Positions 27,605 through 36,668 of a DNA stretch of 64,000 nucleotides are shown piece by piece. The notes under the pieces are model-generated. The model saw only the letters and a program-made list of their open reading frames with translations, was not told where the DNA came from and did not search any database. Positions within the stretch are counted from its first letter, which is position 1; each line of letters starts with the position of its first letter. The translations under genes were made by a program, and so were the position numbers. This DNA comes from an uncultured Aquimonas sp. (lineage in GTDB: Bacteria > Pseudomonadota > Gammaproteobacteria > Xanthomonadales > Xanthomonadaceae), in NCBI RefSeq assembly GCF_937888285.1, contig NZ_CALART010000063.1, positions 1 through 64,000 of the forward strand, written 5' to 3'.

Positions 27605-28513
27605 ATGACCCAACGCATCCGCAAGGCCGTGTTTCCCGTGGCCGGACTCGGCACCCGCTTCCTGCCCGCCACCAAGACGGTGCCGAAGGAGATGCTGCCG
27701 ATCGTCGACAAGCCGCTGATCCAGTACGCGGTCGACGAGGCGATCGAAGCCGGCTGCGACACCCTGGTGTTCATCACCAACCGCTACAAGCACGCGGTGG
27801 CCGACTACTTCGACAAGGCCTACGAGCTCGAACAGAAGCTCGAGCGTGCCGGCAAGCAGGAGCTGCTCGACGTCGTCCGCGGCGTGCTGCCGCCGCATGT
27901 GCGGGCGATCTTCGTGACCCAGGCCGAAGCGCTGGGCCTCGGTCATGCGGTGCTGTGCGCCGAGCCGGTGGTCGGCAATGAGCCGTTCGCCGTGCTGCTG
28001 CCCGACGATCTGATCTGGAACGCCAGCGGCCCCGGCGCCTTGAAGCAGATGGCTGATCTGGCCGAGCGCGAGCAGGCCAGCGTGATCGCAGTCCAGGACG
28101 TGCCGCGCGCGCAGACCTCCAGCTACGGCATCGTCGCCACGGACGCCTTCGAAGGCCGCTCGGGCCGCATCCACGCGATGGTCGAAAAGCCCAGGCCAGA
28201 GGTCGCGCCCAGCACCCTGGGTGTGGTCGGACGCTACCTCCTGGGCCCCGGCATTTTCGATGCGCTGCGCGCTACCCGGCCGGGCGCCGGCGGCGAGATC
28301 CAGCTGACCGACGCGATCGCCGCCCGCCTCGCCCAGCACAAGACCCTGGCCTATCACTTCGAGGGCACCCGCTTCGACTGTGGCAGCCACATCGGCCTGA
28401 TCCAGGCCACGATCCGCTTCGCGCTGGACCACGAGAAGCTCAGCTCCGCCGCGCAGAGCTTCATGCGGCAGACGCTGGAAGAGCTCTCGCACAGCGAGGC
28501 GCCGCTGGAATAG
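27605..28513 (+). CDS. galU: UTP-glucose-1-phosphate uridylyltransferase
   Basis: GalU makes UDP-glucose, used for LPS, capsule and osmolyte synthesis. The 302 aa product has the nucleotide-binding start GLGTRFLPATKTVPKEMLP, the substrate motif LPDDLI and the lysine-containing VEKP motif, with typical length. It starts 23 bases after the WbpM-like gene, in the same operon as the lipid-linked transferase. Confidence 0.95.
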   Translation: MTQRIRKAVFPVAGLGTRFLPATKTVPKEMLPIVDKPLIQYAVDEAIEAGCDTLVFITNRYKHAVADYFDKAYELEQKLERAGKQELLDVVRGVLPPHVRAIFVTQAEALGLGHAVLCAEPVVGNEPFAVLLPDDLIWNASGPGALKQMADLAEREQASVIAVQDVPRAQTSSYGIVATDAFEGRSGRIHAMVEKPRPEVAPSTLGVVGRYLLGPGIFDALRATRPGAGGEIQLTDAIAARLAQHKTLAYHFEGTRFDCGSHIGLIQATIRFALDHEKLSSAAQSFMRQTLEELSHSEAPLE

Positions 28514-28549
28514 GGCGGGGCGCGAGGGCGGGGATTCAGAGGCGGGGCG

Positions 28550-28555
28550 TATAAT
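28550..28555 (+). promoter_or_regulatory. Possible -10 box for rimO
   Basis: A perfect TATAAT lies 34 bases before the rimO ATG, in the 75-base gap after galU. No good -35 box is visible 16-18 bases upstream, so the promoter would need an activator or another sigma factor. Confidence 0.4.
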
Positions 28556-28588
28556 CCGCGCCCCTCGCTCGCAGACGCCCGCCACCCC

Positions 28589-29935
28589 ATGTCCAGCACC
28601 GCCCCCAAAGTCGGTTTCGTCAGTCTCGGCTGCCCCAAGGCGCTGGTCGACTCCGAGCGCATCCTCACCCAGCTGAAGGTCGAGGGCTACGAGATCGTGC
28701 CGACCTATGACGAGGCCGACGTGGTGGTGGTCAACACCTGCGGTTTCATCGACTCGGCGGTGGACGAGTCGCTCGACGCGATCGGCGAGGCGATCAGCCA
28801 GAACGGCCGGGTGATCGTCACCGGCTGCCTGGGCAAGCGCCCCGAGACGATTCGCGAGGCGCACCCGGAAGTGCTGGCGATCAGCGGGCCCCAGGACTAC
28901 GCGAGCGTGATGAACGCGGTGCACGAAGTCGTCGCCCCACAGCACAACCCCTACATCGACCTGCTGCCGGACTACGGGCTGAAGCTCACGCCCAAGCACT
29001 TCGCCTATCTCAAGATCTCCGAAGGCTGCAATCACCGCTGCAGCTTCTGCATCATCCCCAGCATGCGCGGCGACCTGGTCAGCCGGCCGGTGGACGACGT
29101 GCTGCGCGAGGCCGAAAAGCTGGCGCGCGGTGGCGTCCGCGAGCTGCTGGTGATCTCGCAGGACACTTCGGCTTACGGCGTGGACTTGAAGTACGCCGAG
29201 CGCGAGTGGCGCGGCAAGACCTACCAGACGCGCATGAAGGCGCTGTGCGAAGGCCTGTCCGAGCTCGGCATCTGGACGCGCCTGCACTATGTGTATCCGT
29301 ATCCGCACGTCGACGACGTGATTCCGCTGATGGCTGAAGGCAAGCTGCTACCGTATCTGGACATTCCCTTCCAGCACGCCAGCCCGAAGATCCTGCGCGC
29401 CATGCGCCGCCCCGGTGCGGTCGACAAGACACTCGAGCGCATCCAGCGCTGGCGCGAGACCTGTCCCGAGCTCGCGATCCGCAGCACCTTCATCGTCGGC
29501 TTCCCCGGCGAGACCGAGGACGACTTCGAGGAGCTGCTGGACTTCCTCGAAGCGGCCCAGCTCGATCGCGTCGGCGCCTTTGCTTATTCCCCGGTCGAGG
29601 GCGCGGCGGCCAACGACCTGCCGGGCGCGGTGCCGGAGGAAGTGAAGCAGGAGCGCCTGCAGCGCTTCATGGAGCTGCAGGCCGAGATCAGCGAGGCCAA
29701 GCTGGCCGCCAAGGTCGGCACGCTGCAGCCGGTGATCATCGACCACCTCGAAGGCGAGCTCGCGATCGGCCGCTCGCGCTTCGACGCGCCCGAGATCGAC
29801 GGCCTGGTGCAGATCCAGGACGGCGAGGCCATGGGCGTGAAGCCCGGCGACATCGTCAACGTGCGCATCCTCGGCAGCGACGAGCACGACCTGTTCGGCC
29901 TGATCGGCCCGGGCGAGGATGAGCTCGACGACTGA
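28589..29935 (+). CDS. rimO: Ribosomal protein S12 methylthiotransferase RimO
   Basis: RimO is a radical-SAM enzyme that adds a methylthio group to Asp89 of ribosomal protein S12. The 448 aa product has the UPF0004 domain with NTCGFIDSA and GCLGKRPE cysteines, the radical-SAM cluster CNHRCSFC (about 150-157), and a C-terminal TRAM domain (about 380-445). Six conserved cysteines fit the two [4Fe-4S] clusters. SLGCPKALVDSE at the N-terminus separates RimO from MiaB. Confidence 0.95.
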   Translation: MSSTAPKVGFVSLGCPKALVDSERILTQLKVEGYEIVPTYDEADVVVVNTCGFIDSAVDESLDAIGEAISQNGRVIVTGCLGKRPETIREAHPEVLAISGPQDYASVMNAVHEVVAPQHNPYIDLLPDYGLKLTPKHFAYLKISEGCNHRCSFCIIPSMRGDLVSRPVDDVLREAEKLARGGVRELLVISQDTSAYGVDLKYAEREWRGKTYQTRMKALCEGLSELGIWTRLHYVYPYPHVDDVIPLMAEGKLLPYLDIPFQHASPKILRAMRRPGAVDKTLERIQRWRETCPELAIRSTFIVGFPGETEDDFEELLDFLEAAQLDRVGAFAYSPVEGAAANDLPGAVPEEVKQERLQRFMELQAEISEAKLAAKVGTLQPVIIDHLEGELAIGRSRFDAPEIDGLVQIQDGEAMGVKPGDIVNVRILGSDEHDLFGLIGPGEDELDD

Positions 29936-29939
29936 CGCC

Positions 29940-30788
29940 ATGGCCAAGCGTCGCTTCGAGGCGCCCGCGCGCGAGGCCGTCGATCGGGCGGTCTTCGAGC
30001 ATCCGGCCTTCGCGCCGTATCGCTTCGAGCTGGATCTGCTCACCGTCGAGCACTGGCCCGACATGGGTACGCTCAATGCGCGCGGCTGCGGCTTGAAGCA
30101 CGCCGGCACCGGGCGCAGCCTGCGCTTCGTCGAGCAGACGCCTGAGCTGCTGGCCGAAGGCCTGCACTACGAGACCCGCATCTTCGAGCGCGGCGAGATT
30201 CCCACCCGCGCCGACAACTGGCATGACCTGCTGAACGCGCTGGTGTGGATGCGCTTTCCTCAGCTCAAGTCCGCGCTCAACGCCCGCCAGGCTGCCGACG
30301 TGGCCACGGTCGGTGCCAGCGAGCGCACCCGCGGCCAGTGCGCACTGACGCATTTCGATGAAGCCGGCGTGCTGGTGCGGGTGTCCGATGCGCACACGCT
30401 GGCGCTGTGGGATGCGCACGACTGGGGCGCGCTCGGTGCCCGCGCCCAGCTCGACCCCGAGGCACTCGAAGCCCACGTATTCGGGCATGCGCTGCTGGAG
30501 CACGCGCTGTACCCGCAGCCGCTGCTGGTCGGCAAGGCCATCGCCGTGCTGGCGCCGCCCGAAGTCTCCACCAGCACGCTAGTTCGCCGCGTCGCCGAGG
30601 GCATCGCTGCAGGCGAACTGCTGACCGATCCGCAGGAGCTGCGTCCCTTGCCCACGGCGCTGCTGCCCGGCTGGCATCCGCGCAGCGGCGAGGCGGAATT
30701 CCTGCGCGAGGGCGAGTGCTTCCGGCCGCTGCGCGAGGGCAGGGTGTATCCGCTGGCGGTGGAACTCGACCCGGACGCTGGGCCCTGA
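29940..30788 (+). CDS. DUF3025 family protein
   Basis: 282 aa, soluble, no signal peptide. The segment with ETRIFERGEIPTRADNWHDL and NALVWMRFPQLK (about residues 75-105) and the following HFDEAGVLV are typical of DUF3025, a family without known activity, often next to translation or tRNA genes. Start choice: ATG 29940, just after rimO; an ATG at 29919 inside the rimO end is possible. Confidence 0.8.
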   Translation: MAKRRFEAPAREAVDRAVFEHPAFAPYRFELDLLTVEHWPDMGTLNARGCGLKHAGTGRSLRFVEQTPELLAEGLHYETRIFERGEIPTRADNWHDLLNALVWMRFPQLKSALNARQAADVATVGASERTRGQCALTHFDEAGVLVRVSDAHTLALWDAHDWGALGARAQLDPEALEAHVFGHALLEHALYPQPLLVGKAIAVLAPPEVSTSTLVRRVAEGIAAGELLTDPQELRPLPTALLPGWHPRSGEAEFLREGECFRPLREGRVYPLAVELDPDAGP

Positions 30789-30927
30789 AGCCGCTGAGCG
30801 GGTTCTGTCACGCTTCGCGCCTTCCCGCATCCTGTCGCGACACCCTGTTCGGCCGCGCGGCCGATTGCGTTTGTAGGCAGAGCAGGCAGGATGCTCGCGC
30901 GAGGACTGTGTTCAAGGAGCCGACTGC

Positions 30928-31749
30928 ATGGGATGGGAACGATTTCACGCGAGCTGCCGGCGACATCTGCGTCGTTCGGGCGAGGATTTCGCGGCGACGC
31001 TGGAGTACTTCCGCTCGCATCGCGACGCGGCCTTGCTCGGGCCGCCGCCGCGGAGCGACTCACTGGCCGACAGCCTTATGCAGGCGCTGGCGCGCATGCC
31101 GGTCGAAGCCCGTGAGATCGCGCTGCAGCGCTACGCGACGCTTGATCTGGACGATCTGCTGAAGCCGCCGCTGGGTCGGGCAAGGGTGAGCCTGTACCTG
31201 CTGCTGCTCAGCGCGATGCTGATCCTGATGGTGTCCATCTTCAGCCTGTTCGTGCTGCCCTCGCTGCAGAGCTTCTACGCCGCTGCGGGCCACGTCCTGC
31301 CCGAGTTCAGTCAGCAGGTCATGCGCTGGGCGCCGCTGCTTGCCGTCGGGGTGTCGCTTCTGGCCGGCTATGTCCTTGCTTCGGCGCTGGCGCTGCGAGG
31401 CCTGTTGCCCTCTGCAGGTTCGCGTGTGTCCGCTCGGCGCCTCGCCTGGCTTCTGCCTCTCGCACTGCGTGCTCAAGGCACCCGGGTGCGTGCGCTTGTC
31501 GCCAGTCCGGCCCTCGCCGTGGACGACCTTGCACTGAAGCATGAGCTGGCCGCGATGGAGTCGGAGGGGCTGCTGCTCTCCGAGGAGCTGCCCGCGATTC
31601 TTCGCCTTCAAGCCCAAGGACTGCAGCGACGGGCGGAACGCTTCAGTGTCGGGCTGCTGCTTCTGCTGTCGCTCGCCGTGGTGGCGAGCATCGCCACCTT
31701 CCTGGTCGCCATCTACCTGCCAATCTTCAGGATGGGTTCCTCGCTATGA
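30928..31749 (+). CDS. Short PilC/GspF-like inner-membrane protein
   Basis: 273 aa with membrane segments at about 86-112, 127-152 and 240-266. The C-terminal half (EGLLLSEELPAILRLQ ... IATFLVAIYLPIFRMGSSL) resembles the end of PilC/GspF platform proteins, including the xxLPIFxxG tail. The usual duplicated helical domain is only partly there, so it would be a half-size or divergent platform protein. It overlaps the pilin gene by ATGA, which supports a pilus or secretion role. An initial membrane-free domain (1-80) is of unknown type. The assignment rests on the tail motif and context. Confidence 0.65.
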   Translation: MGWERFHASCRRHLRRSGEDFAATLEYFRSHRDAALLGPPPRSDSLADSLMQALARMPVEAREIALQRYATLDLDDLLKPPLGRARVSLYLLLLSAMLILMVSIFSLFVLPSLQSFYAAAGHVLPEFSQQVMRWAPLLAVGVSLLAGYVLASALALRGLLPSAGSRVSARRLAWLLPLALRAQGTRVRALVASPALAVDDLALKHELAAMESEGLLLSEELPAILRLQAQGLQRRAERFSVGLLLLLSLAVVASIATFLVAIYLPIFRMGSSL

Positions 31750-32225
31750 ACAAAGCACGCGGTTTCACCCTGATCGAACTGATGATCGTGGTCACCATCA
31801 TCGGCATCCTCGCAGCCATCGCGCTGCCGAGCTACCAGACCTATATCCAGCGCGCCGAGATCGTCGAGGCCATATCGCTGGCCGAGCATGCGCGTCGGAG
31901 GGTGGAGCAGTACTACACCGAGTTCGAGCGCTTCCCGCAGGACAACAGCACCGCCGGTCTGCCTCTCCCCGACAAGCTCATTGGCAATCGCATCACCGGT
32001 GTCGAAGTCGTCGATGGCGCGGTCCATGTCACGCTGGGCTTCAAGGCGTCCGAGAGTCTGCGCGGCAAGGTGCTTTCCTTCCGACCCGCCAGCGTCGACG
32101 GCAGCCCGACCAGCCCGATCGCCTGGCTGTGTGGCTTCGAGCAGCCCGTGCCCGGCATGTCGGCCTCGGGTGAGAATCGCACCGACGTTCCCGGCGTGGT
32201 GCTGCCCGGCAGCTGCCGCGGTTAG
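31746..32225 (+). CDS. Type IV pilin-like protein
   Basis: 159 aa prepilin with the class III signal MNKARG^FTLIELMIVVTIIG: cleavage after Gly6 and N-methylation of Phe, Glu+5 present. The hydrophobic N-terminal helix (7-30) and two C-terminal cysteines (CGFEQ...SCRG) forming the D-loop fit a major or minor pilin. It overlaps the PilC-like gene by ATGA. No other pilus genes are adjacent, but a PilB/GspE-like ATPase gene lies at 47952-49646. Confidence 0.9.
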   Translation: MNKARGFTLIELMIVVTIIGILAAIALPSYQTYIQRAEIVEAISLAEHARRRVEQYYTEFERFPQDNSTAGLPLPDKLIGNRITGVEVVDGAVHVTLGFKASESLRGKVLSFRPASVDGSPTSPIAWLCGFEQPVPGMSASGENRTDVPGVVLPGSCRG

Positions 32226-32325
32226 CCAATTCGAACCGGAGCCGCTTTCGATACTTTCGACGCATGCGGATTCGCACGAGCGCGAGGCAATACTGCGCGA
32301 CACGCGGACCCGGGGAGAGTCGAGC

Positions 32326-32790
32326 ATGGACCACGAAGCCGCCATTGGCGCATTGATGCAGGCCCTGTATGCGCAGGTCTCCGGGCCGGCCGGGCATCGC
32401 CGCGACTGGTCGCAGCAGGCCGAGCTGTTCATGCCGTTTGCGCGCATGGTGCGCACCGGTGTCGATGAGGCGGGCACGCCCTGGGCGCTGGTGATGGAGG
32501 TCGCCGACTACCCGGCCAACTTCGAGCAGAAGATCGCCGGTGCGCCCTTCTTCGAGGTCGAGATCCATCGCGTGGTGCAGCGCTTCGGCAACATCGCCCA
32601 GGTGTTCAGCACCTACGAGGCCTGGCGTGACGCGGCGCAGACCGACTTCATCAAGCGCGGCATCAACAGCATCCAGCTCTACAACGATGGCCAGCGCTGG
32701 CGCGTCGCCAACATGATCTGGGACGACGAGCGGCCGGGACTGCGCATCGATCCCGCCTTCCTGCCGCCCTGCACCGACGCCGTCCTTTGA
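32326..32790 (+). CDS. NTF2-like (SnoaL-type) small protein
   Basis: 154 aa, soluble. The pattern of N-terminal helices (MDHEAAIGALMQALYAQVSG) followed by curved beta-strands (FFEVEIHRVVQRFGNIAQVF and QLYNDGQRWRVANMIWDDE) matches the NTF2-like/DUF4440 fold, which serves as a ligand pocket in many unrelated proteins. No catalytic residue can be assigned. GGGGAGAG lies 7 bases before the ATG. It overlaps the phosphatase-like gene by TTGA. Confidence 0.7.
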   Translation: MDHEAAIGALMQALYAQVSGPAGHRRDWSQQAELFMPFARMVRTGVDEAGTPWALVMEVADYPANFEQKIAGAPFFEVEIHRVVQRFGNIAQVFSTYEAWRDAAQTDFIKRGINSIQLYNDGQRWRVANMIWDDERPGLRIDPAFLPPCTDAVL

Positions 32791-33125
32791 ACCTGCTCTT
32801 TGTCTGCACCCAGAACCGCCTGCGCAGCCCGACCGCCGAGCAGGTGTTCGCTGACTGGCCGGGCGTGGAGACGGCCTCGGCCGGGCTGGGCAACGAGGCC
32901 GCCGTGCCGGTCTCGCCCGAGCTGCTGCAATGGGCGGACTTCGTGTTCGTGATGGAGCCTGTGCACCGGACCCGACTCGCCCAGCGCTTCAAGGCGCACC
33001 TCAGGCGCGCCCGGGTGGTCTGCCTCGGTATTCCGGACGACTACGACTACCAGCAGCCCGAGCTGGTCGAGCTGCTGAAGCGCAAGGTCACGCCCTTCCT
33101 GCGCTCGCCGCCAGGGCGAGACTGA
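32787..33125 (+). CDS. Low-molecular-weight protein tyrosine phosphatase family protein
   Basis: 112 aa. The P-loop CTQNRLRS (Cys7, Arg13) fits CX5R(S/T) of LMW phosphatases, and IPDDYDY near residue 83 is in place of the usual DP(Y/F/W) general acid loop. It is shorter than classic LMW-PTPs (about 150 aa) and belongs to a compact subgroup; activity on tyrosine phosphate is not certain. The start is TTG at 32787, overlapping the upstream stop (TTGA), so it is translationally coupled to the NTF2-like gene. Confidence 0.78.
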   Translation: MNLLFVCTQNRLRSPTAEQVFADWPGVETASAGLGNEAAVPVSPELLQWADFVFVMEPVHRTRLAQRFKAHLRRARVVCLGIPDDYDYQQPELVELLKRKVTPFLRSPPGRD

Positions 33126-33228
33126 AGCCCTCGTCCGCGGGAGAATCCTCAAGCCGGATTCCGCACCGGTCGCGGCGCCCGTCCGCCTGGCTTAGTCTTT
33201 GGCGCTTCCCATTGCTGGAGCGCCTTCG

Positions 33229-33750
33229 ATGTTCCGTTCGTTGACCCTTGCCCTCTGCCTGGTTTCCTCGGCTGCCATAGCGCAGGAGCCCGCCGCCCCC
33301 AGTGACGCCACGGTCCGTGAGCTGCTGGAGATCACCCGCAGCCGTGAGCTGGTCGACAGCATGCGGCCGCAGCTTGAAGCGGTGACCCGACAGGCCATCG
33401 GTGACGCAGTGGATCTGTCGCAGCTCTCGCCCGGCCAGGCGCGCATCCTCGACGAAATGCAGGCGGAAATGCTCGATGTCTTCGTCGAAGACATGGCATG
33501 GGACGTGATGGAGCCCGATTTCATCGCCATCTACCAGGCCAGCTTCACTGAAGCGGAGCTGCGCGGCATGATCGAGTTCTATTCCACAGAGCTCGGCCAG
33601 ACCATGATCCGCAAGATGCCGATGGTGATGGAGCAGACCATGGGCATGCTCGGCCAACAGATGCAGCGCGCAGCGCCGCGGCTGCAGGACATCCAGACTC
33701 GCGCGATCGAACGCATGCGGAGCTGCTGTGCGGACGAGAAGGTCGAATAG
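33229..33750 (+). CDS. Secreted DUF2059 protein
   Basis: 173 aa. A signal peptide (MFRSLTLALCLVSSAAIAQ, cleavage near residue 19) precedes a helical domain with the DUF2059 pattern LLEITRSRELVDSMRPQLE and FYSTELGQTMIRKMP. The family is periplasmic and of unknown function. CTGGAG is 8 bases before the chosen ATG; an upstream ATG at 33199 would bury the signal peptide. Two C-terminal cysteines (SCC) are seen near residue 165. Confidence 0.8.
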   Translation: MFRSLTLALCLVSSAAIAQEPAAPSDATVRELLEITRSRELVDSMRPQLEAVTRQAIGDAVDLSQLSPGQARILDEMQAEMLDVFVEDMAWDVMEPDFIAIYQASFTEAELRGMIEFYSTELGQTMIRKMPMVMEQTMGMLGQQMQRAAPRLQDIQTRAIERMRSCCADEKVE

Positions 33751-33793
33751 CCTGCGACGCTGACCGGCCTTCCGAGCCGAGGGAGTGAACCCG

Positions 33794-34243
33794 ATGCATC
33801 GTGCCGCCTGCCAAGTGCTCCTGTTGCTCGCTGCCGCTGGCGGCGCTACCGCTGCCAGCCCCATCAGCGGCGCCGCTGCCGACCCGTGGGTTCCGCCGTA
33901 TGCTGGCAATCCCTGTATCGCCCCGGGCGCGGTTCCGGGCCATCAGCTTGAGTTCAACGCTTACTTCGAGCGCGAGGCGGATGCGCAGGGCGTGGCCCGA
34001 GCGCTCCCGTCCGAGGTCTTCATGCTGAGCGTGCGACGCTCGGTCGAGGGCCACGACTGGATTCTGATCGCGCGCTATCGCGAGCTGCCGACGCCCAACG
34101 ACCATGCCGCGCACTCGGAACAGGCCCACGCCCTGGCCCGCGCCACGGGTGGGCGCTATCCCGGCTTTGTCTGCGCGGGGCCGCGCTACAGGCCCGCGGA
34201 TTCGTCGGCTGCGTCTCCTTCGCCGCCGCAGGCACAGCCCTGA
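33794..34243 (+). CDS. Secreted protein of unknown function
   Basis: 149 aa. It has a signal peptide (residues 1 to about 21, LLLLAAAGGATAA), then a small domain with two cysteines (NPCIAPG and FVCAGPR) that could form a disulfide, and a Pro/Ser/Gln-rich tail. I do not recognise the family. ATG at 33794 is preferred over GTG 33785 because GGGAG sits 8 bases upstream of it. Confidence 0.6.
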   Translation: MHRAACQVLLLLAAAGGATAASPISGAAADPWVPPYAGNPCIAPGAVPGHQLEFNAYFEREADAQGVARALPSEVFMLSVRRSVEGHDWILIARYRELPTPNDHAAHSEQAHALARATGGRYPGFVCAGPRYRPADSSAASPSPPQAQP

Positions 34244-34397
34244 TCTTGCCGGCCTTGGCGCCCGCCGAGTGGCGCGGTTGACGAGCGCGCCTTGAATACA
34301 GTTGCGGCGGCGGACACCGGTCACGGATGGCTCGGGGCGATCTGGCTAGACTTCACGCCGTTCGCAGCCCCTGCGCTGCTAGTCGACCGCAGTCGCC

Positions 34398-36614
34398 ATG
34401 GCTCTCCGCTCCCGCTTGCCCCGTCTCATTCTTCTCGCTGCCGCACTGGCACCGGCCCTGGCTGCCGCTCAATCCGCGCGGCTGGAGATTCCCAAGGCGC
34501 AGTTGGAAGCGCTGCTTTCTGCGCAGCCGGGCGACGAGCGTCGCCTGCTGACGGACTGGAGCACGGCCGAACCGCGGCGCGACGCTGCAGCGCCGAAGTC
34601 CGTCGAGCTGCGCCTGCGCCGCATCGAGGTCTATGCGCCCGATGCCCGTGTGTTGGAGGCGACCGCTGACGGCTACCGCGAGCTGCCGCGCGATGCGCGT
34701 CTGCATTTCGTCGCCGAGCCCAGCGCCGGCCAGCGCATGTCGCTGAGTCTCAACCCCGAGAGCGCCAAGGCCGAGGGGCTGCTGCTGCTCGGTGGGCGCA
34801 TGTATTCGCTCACCGGCGCGCGCAGCGAGGGCGGGCTGGCGCTCGACGCGAACGATATGGAGCAGCCGCTGCCGGACGGCGCGCTGCGTGTCGCCTCCTG
34901 CGTCGGCGACATGAGCGCGGCGGATGCGCCGACCGCGAAGGTCGAAGCGCCGGCCGCACAGCCGCTGCGCGCCCGCGAGGCCGCGAACCTGTTCGGTGCA
35001 CCGTCGACCCCGGCCCAGCGCCTGGCCATGCAGTCCTTCGCGCCCAAGGCCGCGACGCGACAGGTCACGCTGGCCATCGACACCGACAACGAACTGCTGC
35101 AGAAGAAGTTCAGCAACAACACCAGCAATGCGACGGCCTACGTCGCCGCCCTGGTGGCGGCCATGAACGCGATCTACGAGGACGATCCCGCCCAGTACGG
35201 CCTGCAGCTGCGCCTGCTGCAGGGCACCCTGATCCTGCGCCCCTCGACCACCGCTGATCCGTACACCAACAGCGACGACATGGCGACGGGCGCGGCCCTG
35301 ACCGAGTTCGGCAACTGGTGGCAGGCCAACCAGTCCGGGGTGTCGCGCGCTTTCGCGCTCAAGCTCTCGGGCAAGGCCAGCAACCAGTTCAGCTCCTCGG
35401 GCATCGCCTGGCTGCTGAGCAGTGGCACTTACTGCACGGCAACGTCGGGCTCGGGTGGGCACTACAGCGTGACCCGCGTATTCCACAGTCCGCAGCTGGT
35501 GGCGGCGGACGACGCCTATGTGGTTTCGCATGAGTTGGGCCACAACCTCGGCGCCCGCCACACCCACTGCGCCAATGCCAGCACCGGCGCCCAGGCCGCC
35601 ACGGGCACCATCGATCGCTGCTTCAACGGCGAGTCTGGCGGCGGCTGCTATGCGGGGCCGCAGGCCTGCCCGACCGGCGCGGAGTCGCCGCTGGCGCCGC
35701 AGGGCACGCTGATGTCCTATTGCCATCTCAACGGGCTGAACTGCGGTGTCTCGACCGAACTGCATCCCACCCACGTCAACCAGCTGAACGGGCGACTCGC
35801 CAGCCAGCCGAGCAGCTGCGTGGTGCCGATCGGCAGCAACCAGGCGCCGACGATCAATGCGCCTGCCAGCATCAGCGGCGTCGAGGACACGGTGCTGGCC
35901 TTGACCGGCATCAGCGTCGCCGACCCTGACAGCGCCAGCCTGGCCGCGACGTTCTCGGTGCCCTCGGGCGCGCTGAATGCGACTGCGGCCGCTGGAGTCA
36001 GCGTGAGCGGCAGCGCCAACGCGCGCGTGCTGACGGGCAGCCCCTCGGCCCTGAACAGCTTCCTCTCCGAGGGACGCCTCAGCTATGCGCCGGTCGCGAA
36101 TGCCAATGGCAACGTGACGCTGGGCCTGTCGGTGACCGATACCGTCGCAGCACCGGTCACGCGTTCGGTGACGCTGGCCATGGCTGCGGTCAACGACGCG
36201 CCCACCCTCAACGCGCCTGCCTCGCTGTCCGTACAGGCCAGCGTGTCCTCGGCCATCAGCGGCGTCAGCTACGCCGATGTCGACTCGCCCGGCGGCGGCA
36301 TTGCCGTGCAGGCAACCTACAGCGCGGGCTCCGGCAGTTTCACTGCCAGCAGCGGCGGTGGTGTCACTGTCAGCGGCTCGGGCAGCGGCAGTCTCACCCT
36401 GTCGGGCACCCTGGCCGCCATCAACAGCTTCGTGGCGGCGACGCCGGTGCGCTTCACCGCCTCGCCCACCGGGCCGGCATCGGTCAGTCTGAGCCTGGGC
36501 ATCAATGACCTCGGCAACACCGGCTCGGGCGGCGCGCTCAGCGCGACGCGCTCGATCAGCGTGTCGGTGAGCGGGCGCGAGGGCGAACTGTTCGCCAACG
36601 GCTTCGAACCCTGA
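34398..36614 (+). CDS. Secreted metzincin-type zinc metalloprotease
   Basis: 738 aa. After a signal peptide (1-24, ending ALAAAQ) comes a propeptide-like region, then a catalytic domain with HELGHNLGARH (HExxHxxGxxH, zinc-binding, about residue 377) and the Met-turn LMSYC about 60 residues later, as in reprolysin/M12B enzymes. The C-terminal part (about 480-720) has two Ig-like/cadherin-like repeats beginning NQAPTINAPASISG and NDAPTLNAPASLSV. The protein ends in GELFANGFEP, a tail shape I associate with secreted Lysobacterales proteins. It is likely an exported protease; the substrate is unknown. Confidence 0.88.
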   Translation: MALRSRLPRLILLAAALAPALAAAQSARLEIPKAQLEALLSAQPGDERRLLTDWSTAEPRRDAAAPKSVELRLRRIEVYAPDARVLEATADGYRELPRDARLHFVAEPSAGQRMSLSLNPESAKAEGLLLLGGRMYSLTGARSEGGLALDANDMEQPLPDGALRVASCVGDMSAADAPTAKVEAPAAQPLRAREAANLFGAPSTPAQRLAMQSFAPKAATRQVTLAIDTDNELLQKKFSNNTSNATAYVAALVAAMNAIYEDDPAQYGLQLRLLQGTLILRPSTTADPYTNSDDMATGAALTEFGNWWQANQSGVSRAFALKLSGKASNQFSSSGIAWLLSSGTYCTATSGSGGHYSVTRVFHSPQLVAADDAYVVSHELGHNLGARHTHCANASTGAQAATGTIDRCFNGESGGGCYAGPQACPTGAESPLAPQGTLMSYCHLNGLNCGVSTELHPTHVNQLNGRLASQPSSCVVPIGSNQAPTINAPASISGVEDTVLALTGISVADPDSASLAATFSVPSGALNATAAAGVSVSGSANARVLTGSPSALNSFLSEGRLSYAPVANANGNVTLGLSVTDTVAAPVTRSVTLAMAAVNDAPTLNAPASLSVQASVSSAISGVSYADVDSPGGGIAVQATYSAGSGSFTASSGGGVTVSGSGSGSLTLSGTLAAINSFVAATPVRFTASPTGPASVSLSLGINDLGNTGSGGALSATRSISVSVSGREGELFANGFEP

Positions 36615-36668
36615 ACGCCGACGCACCTGCGTGACCTTCGGCGGGTCGTCACGACCCGCCCTTCACCT

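Noticed and set aside
34353..36626. Minus-strand open frame (757 codons) opposite the metalloprotease
   Set aside because: The plus strand encodes a complete metzincin protease with signal peptide; the antisense product shows no motif.
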